Shown here: positions 14,161 through 16,817 of the stretch, piece after piece | Layout: each line of letters opens with the position of its first letter | How positions within the stretch are numbered: position 1 is the first letter of the stretch | DNA from: Bacteroidales bacterium | Lineage (GTDB): Bacteria > Bacteroidota > Bacteroidia > Bacteroidales > Muribaculaceae | DNA: 16,817 nucleotides | Assembly: GCA_004557385.1 (NCBI GenBank) | Contig: SFEA01000044.1 | Coordinates: forward strand, 1-16,817 | Direction of reading: 5' to 3' | The notes under the pieces: model-generated | What the model saw: the letters and a program-made list of their open reading frames with translations, nothing else | The model's database searches: none | Told to the model about the DNA's origin: nothing | Made by a program: the position numbers and the translations under genes

Positions 14161-16251
14161 TTATTTCAAGATTGCCGAGTCGGCACCTTGCTGTGCTCCC
14201 ACCTCGTTGCCGCGCTGCACCTTCTTACCGTAGCCGAAGGTGTAGGTCACCGACAGGTTGATGCGTGGGTGATTGTAGTTGCCGTAGTTGGTGCGCACCT
14301 CGCCATAAAGTGGCGTGTGTAATTCCCACACCGAGTTTTTCCAGCCTTTGTTGAACATGTTATATGCCGAAAGGCTGATATTCCAATTGGCATCCGACCA
14401 GCCAGCAGTGAGTCCGTAGTAATGGCGGTTGTGGTAGGTGGTGTTCGACGAAAACATCATTCCTTTCTGCGGCAGCATAAACAACCCTCTGAAATAGAAT
14501 CGCTTCAAATAATAAGTCAACTGCACATTAAGGTTGAACGGATTGAATGTCAAGGGGCAGATGCCGGTTGTCTTGTTCAGGCTCAACTCAGGGTTGGCGT
14601 AGAATTGCAGATTTCCGCCGAGAAGTTTCCAATTGAACGCCATTCCGATTTTGCCCGACAAATAATCGCCATCGTTAATCCATGTCCTAATCAGGGCTTC
14701 ACCGCCATTGTAATGCTCGTATGTCCTGAACTGACGGTTGTATAGCCCGAAAAATTGCCCGTAAACACTCATCGCAAAAGCATTCGACGGCAACCATGTG
14801 TAGGCAAGATTTGCCGTTGTGTGGCGGCTATTCTTCAGGTCGGGATTTCCCGATATGTATAGCAGTTCGTGCTCTTGAAGTATGTCTGAAGCTTTTTCGG
14901 TGACACCGGCGGTGTTGTTGGCGTATTGAAAGTATGCCGAGAATTTGTTCCTGCTGTTCGGGGAAAATATCACATTGATATGCGTAACCGGATAGCAGTC
15001 GCCAATTCTGTAACCGTTGATATCGCTATTCTCCCATATAATCCCGGCATCAAGACCCACCGCAAGCTTATGTGTCTGAAGATTATATCCAGCCATTCCC
15101 CACACAAATGAATTGCTAAATTTGTCGTCATGCACGTTAGTACCACTGTAATGAAGCCGATTGCACCAATGTCCGCCGTTTATCCCCAACAAAAGCGAAT
15201 GTTTCTGCCCTATAGACTTCCTCAAATATCCGTCAATACGAAAATTATAAGCATTCTCCTTTGCGTAGCGCGAAATCGCAACTGAGTTGCTTGCCGTGTA
15301 ATCCAAGTTGTTATTTGTATGCGTATGGTTGAAAGTCGGAGCCACGTCGATTGAAAAATTCCGAGGCAACGAAAAGTAATATGAACCGGAATAGGAAACC
15401 GAATTACTCCACTGAGGATTGTTCCGCTCATAAGTATAGCTCTCGGCGAATTCGGGATGACAATCCAATGTGCCGCTTCTACGTATACGAGGATTACCCA
15501 CATATTGATAGCCAACAGTGTTTCGAATCTGAATCTTTTCGGAGTTATAAGTGGCACGAAAAGTCAACGGATATTGGTTTTGTGAAAACCGCGATTTCAG
15601 AAGCGTTTCGTTTCGGTTTACCGAATAGGCTTTGCCATCTTTAAGTAGCGAATAAACACTCTGCGACGAACTGCCGTCGTGCGAATTGCGATAGTTATTG
15701 GCCCCGAAATACGTGTCGTAAGTCATTCTCTTATAAGAGAATTTTGAATATAGATTTGCCATGCTCGTAACACCCAACAAAAAATCTTCGCTTACCGAAA
15801 GTCTTGTATATCCACCATAGGCATATTCCTGAACAATAATGTTAACCACCCTTTGCTGACCACGAAAACGTGGGTCGGTGGGAAACTCAAGGTATTCCAC
15901 CTTGCGAACATCGACGGTGCGCAAGCCGTCCATTTCCTCCTTCGATGCCGGCAAATGGTTGATGTAGATGGCTACATCACCGCCGAAATTGTCGGTTACT
16001 TTCTTATCTATGGGGTTAATTTGAATCTGAGGAATAGCCATTTGTTGCAGCAAGTCTATGGCATTTTGTGCAGCGTTTTTCTGCCTTCTCGAAGGAATAT
16101 ATGTAGTAGACGTTGACGAATTACGTTGCATCTGTGCTTCCACAACAACATCGTTTAGTTCTTGCGTCTTAATGCTGTCCGATGCTTCGTTCTGCGCCAT
16201 TAACCCAACAGCACAAACCGATGCAAAATACAAAGTGAAAAACAATTTCAT
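14161..16251 (-). CDS. Outer-membrane beta-barrel protein (OMP_b-brl_3 type, TonB-receptor-like)
   Basis: A 696-aa outer-membrane protein. A signal peptide (MKLFFTLYFASVCAVGLMAQ) leads into a plug-like region (about 25-145: ELNDVVVEAQ, AIDLLQQMAIPQIQINPI, GDVAIYINHLPAS, VRKVEYLEFP and RVVNIIVQEY). A long series of alternating aromatic/polar strands typical of a large barrel follows. It lacks the N-terminal carboxypeptidase-regulatory-like domain that many Bacteroidota relatives carry. The strand INLSVTYTFGYG near the end looks like the final barrel strand, but about 20 further residues follow (KKVQRGN...AILK). The ATG at 16251 was chosen over an in-frame upstream start at 16359 because it gives a clean signal peptide. 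No SusD partner is adjacent, so glycan import is not established; the ligand is unknown. Confidence 0.85.
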   Translation of the reverse strand: MKLFFTLYFASVCAVGLMAQNEASDSIKTQELNDVVVEAQMQRNSSTSTTYIPSRRQKNAAQNAIDLLQQMAIPQIQINPIDKKVTDNFGGDVAIYINHLPASKEEMDGLRTVDVRKVEYLEFPTDPRFRGQQRVVNIIVQEYAYGGYTRLSVSEDFLLGVTSMANLYSKFSYKRMTYDTYFGANNYRNSHDGSSSQSVYSLLKDGKAYSVNRNETLLKSRFSQNQYPLTFRATYNSEKIQIRNTVGYQYVGNPRIRRSGTLDCHPEFAESYTYERNNPQWSNSVSYSGSYYFSLPRNFSIDVAPTFNHTHTNNNLDYTASNSVAISRYAKENAYNFRIDGYLRKSIGQKHSLLLGINGGHWCNRLHYSGTNVHDDKFSNSFVWGMAGYNLQTHKLAVGLDAGIIWENSDINGYRIGDCYPVTHINVIFSPNSRNKFSAYFQYANNTAGVTEKASDILQEHELLYISGNPDLKNSRHTTANLAYTWLPSNAFAMSVYGQFFGLYNRQFRTYEHYNGGEALIRTWINDGDYLSGKIGMAFNWKLLGGNLQFYANPELSLNKTTGICPLTFNPFNLNVQLTYYLKRFYFRGLFMLPQKGMMFSSNTTYHNRHYYGLTAGWSDANWNISLSAYNMFNKGWKNSVWELHTPLYGEVRTNYGNYNHPRINLSVTYTFGYGKKVQRGNEVGAQQGADSAILK

Positions 16252-16550
16252 AACAATAAATTTTGAGGATTCACTTACAAGACGTTTGAGCATCACAAAT
16301 GTTACACATCCACCACAAAAATTCATCCTACAAGCCTCACATTGTAGCCCATCCGACAAAGCAAAACCACTCTGCTTTCCTATATACGGTTTTAATGATG
16401 TTTACCGAAGTCAGTTGCGCACAAAATGAGTATGCATCACAAATCCAACGTAGCCGAATTCGCTACCCTTATCATCAACGTGAGGTTATTAAAGATGCAG
16501 CCGCTCAAGCGGTTGTGTGCACTGTGTGCCGTCTGTGGGAGATGCGATGC
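16252..16550. other. Non-coding stretch upstream of the outer-membrane protein gene
   Basis: I find no supportable gene. The first part must hold the promoter of the minus-strand outer-membrane protein gene, but the best match (AACATTTG on the minus strand, 16296-16303) misses the first T of the -7 box. A small hairpin, CAGCCGC/GCGGTTG with loop TCAA (16498-16515, one wobble pair), lies just before the repeat region. Confidence 0.5.
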
Positions 16551-16620
16551 TGTAGGGGCGTATGACATTACGCCCAGCGACCGCCGCGAAAGTGATGGAG
16601 ATACTCTCGCAGAACCTGCG
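16551..16620. repeat. GC-rich intergenic repeat, copy 1
   Basis: It starts TGTAGGGGCGTAT and its first 39 bases match copy 2 (16694-16732) at 32 positions by hand alignment, including the exact block GCGACCGCCGCGA. An internal palindrome, GGGCGTA-TGACAT-TACGCCC (16557-16576), can form a 7-bp hairpin. The copy ends with the block ACCTGCGG, also found at the end of copy 2. Style suggests a dispersed intergenic (REP- or MITE-like) element; no transposase is present. Confidence 0.6.
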
Positions 16621-16674
16621 GATGGGTGATTGGCTCACACAGATTAATTCGATTTTTAAGATTATCTGCGAGAG
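16604..16674. repeat. Inverted repeat in the intergenic repeat region
   Basis: CTCTCGCAGA (16604-16613) and TCTGCGAGAG (16665-16674) are perfect 10-bp inverted repeats 51 bp apart. They overlap the end of repeat copy 1 and enclose an AT-rich centre. They could be the ends of a small non-autonomous element or the stem of an RNA. No target-site duplication is evident. Confidence 0.5.
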
Positions 16675-16693
16675 AAGCCCCGCCTTGCCGACT

Positions 16694-16796
16694 TGTAGGG
16701 GCGTATCGTAATTCGCTCGGCGACCGCCGCGAGGATGTGCCATCGGAGATGGCAAACCATGCATAACCGCTGGTGGAGCGATAGCGCAACCTGCGG
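16694..16796. repeat. GC-rich intergenic repeat, copy 2
   Basis: It starts TGTAGGGGCGTAT like copy 1, shares GCGACCGCCGCGA (16720-16732) and ends in ACCTGCGG (16789-16796). It is about 33 bases longer because of a middle segment with a GCCATC-GGA-GATGGC hairpin (16739-16753). The central palindrome seen in copy 1 has decayed here. Similar sequence may continue past the right edge. Confidence 0.55.
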
Positions 16797-16817
16797 GGAG
16801 CGGATACCTCACTATCA

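Noticed and set aside
16604..16674. A complete mobile element bounded by the 10-bp inverted repeats
   Set aside because: There is no room for a transposase and no target-site duplication is visible, so it is listed only as a repeat.
16489..16812. Overlapping open frames on both strands in the right-end region
   Set aside because: They run through the duplicated GC-rich repeat and hairpins; the low-complexity Arg/Pro/Gly translations match no family and reflect repeat sequence.

Overview
The window looks like chromosome from the order Bacteroidales; a Muribaculaceae- or Prevotella-like genome is my guess from gene content and style. The evidence is Bacteroidota-type promoters (TTTG, 19-21 bp, TAnnTTTG) in several intergenic regions, AT-rich translation starts without Shine-Dalgarno sites, a DUF3127 protein, the rsfS-ftsH pair, an OMP_b-brl_3-type outer-membrane barrel and a GH78 lipoprotein. 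Most of the window is ordinary housekeeping DNA. I see no CRISPR array, phage, insertion sequence, toxin-antitoxin pair or obvious defence or secretion system.

Layout, left to right. Positions 1-314 hold no protein gene. They contain a full consensus promoter firing leftward out of the window into a purine-rich leader, possibly that of an rRNA operon, and the ftsH terminator. On the minus strand follow ftsH (membrane AAA+ zinc protease) and, upstream of it, rsfS (ribosomal silencing factor). A 600-bp gap then carries a plus-strand promoter in front of a tiny signal-peptide ORF that may be a broken gene. The plus strand continues with a DUF3127 protein ending in an SSB-like acidic tip, a large intergenic hairpin, a TauE/SafE-type permease and an A-type flavodiiron protein (O2/NO reductase). 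A minus-strand MerR-type regulator is convergent with the flavodiiron gene and divergent from alaS. alaS and engB (ribosome-assembly GTPase) follow on the plus strand, each closed by a strong hairpin terminator.

From 9.9 kb to the right end all genes lie on the minus strand: a lipoprotein GH78 alpha-L-rhamnosidase, a ROK-family sugar kinase and an outer-membrane beta-barrel/plug protein. Terminators and promoters in the gaps suggest these three are separate transcripts, not a classical SusC/SusD polysaccharide-utilisation locus. The last 560 bp are non-coding and hold two diverged copies of a GC-rich repeat with inverted-repeat structure.

Functionally the window combines translation and ribosome quality (alaS, rsfS, engB), membrane proteolysis (ftsH), oxygen/NO detoxification in an anaerobe (flavodiiron protein) and glycan use (rhamnosidase, sugar kinase, outer-membrane protein). 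The best leads for something new are small non-coding or micro-gene elements: the promoter plus signal-peptide ORF near 3.0-3.3 kb, the hairpin at 3859-3922 and the repeat cluster at the right end.
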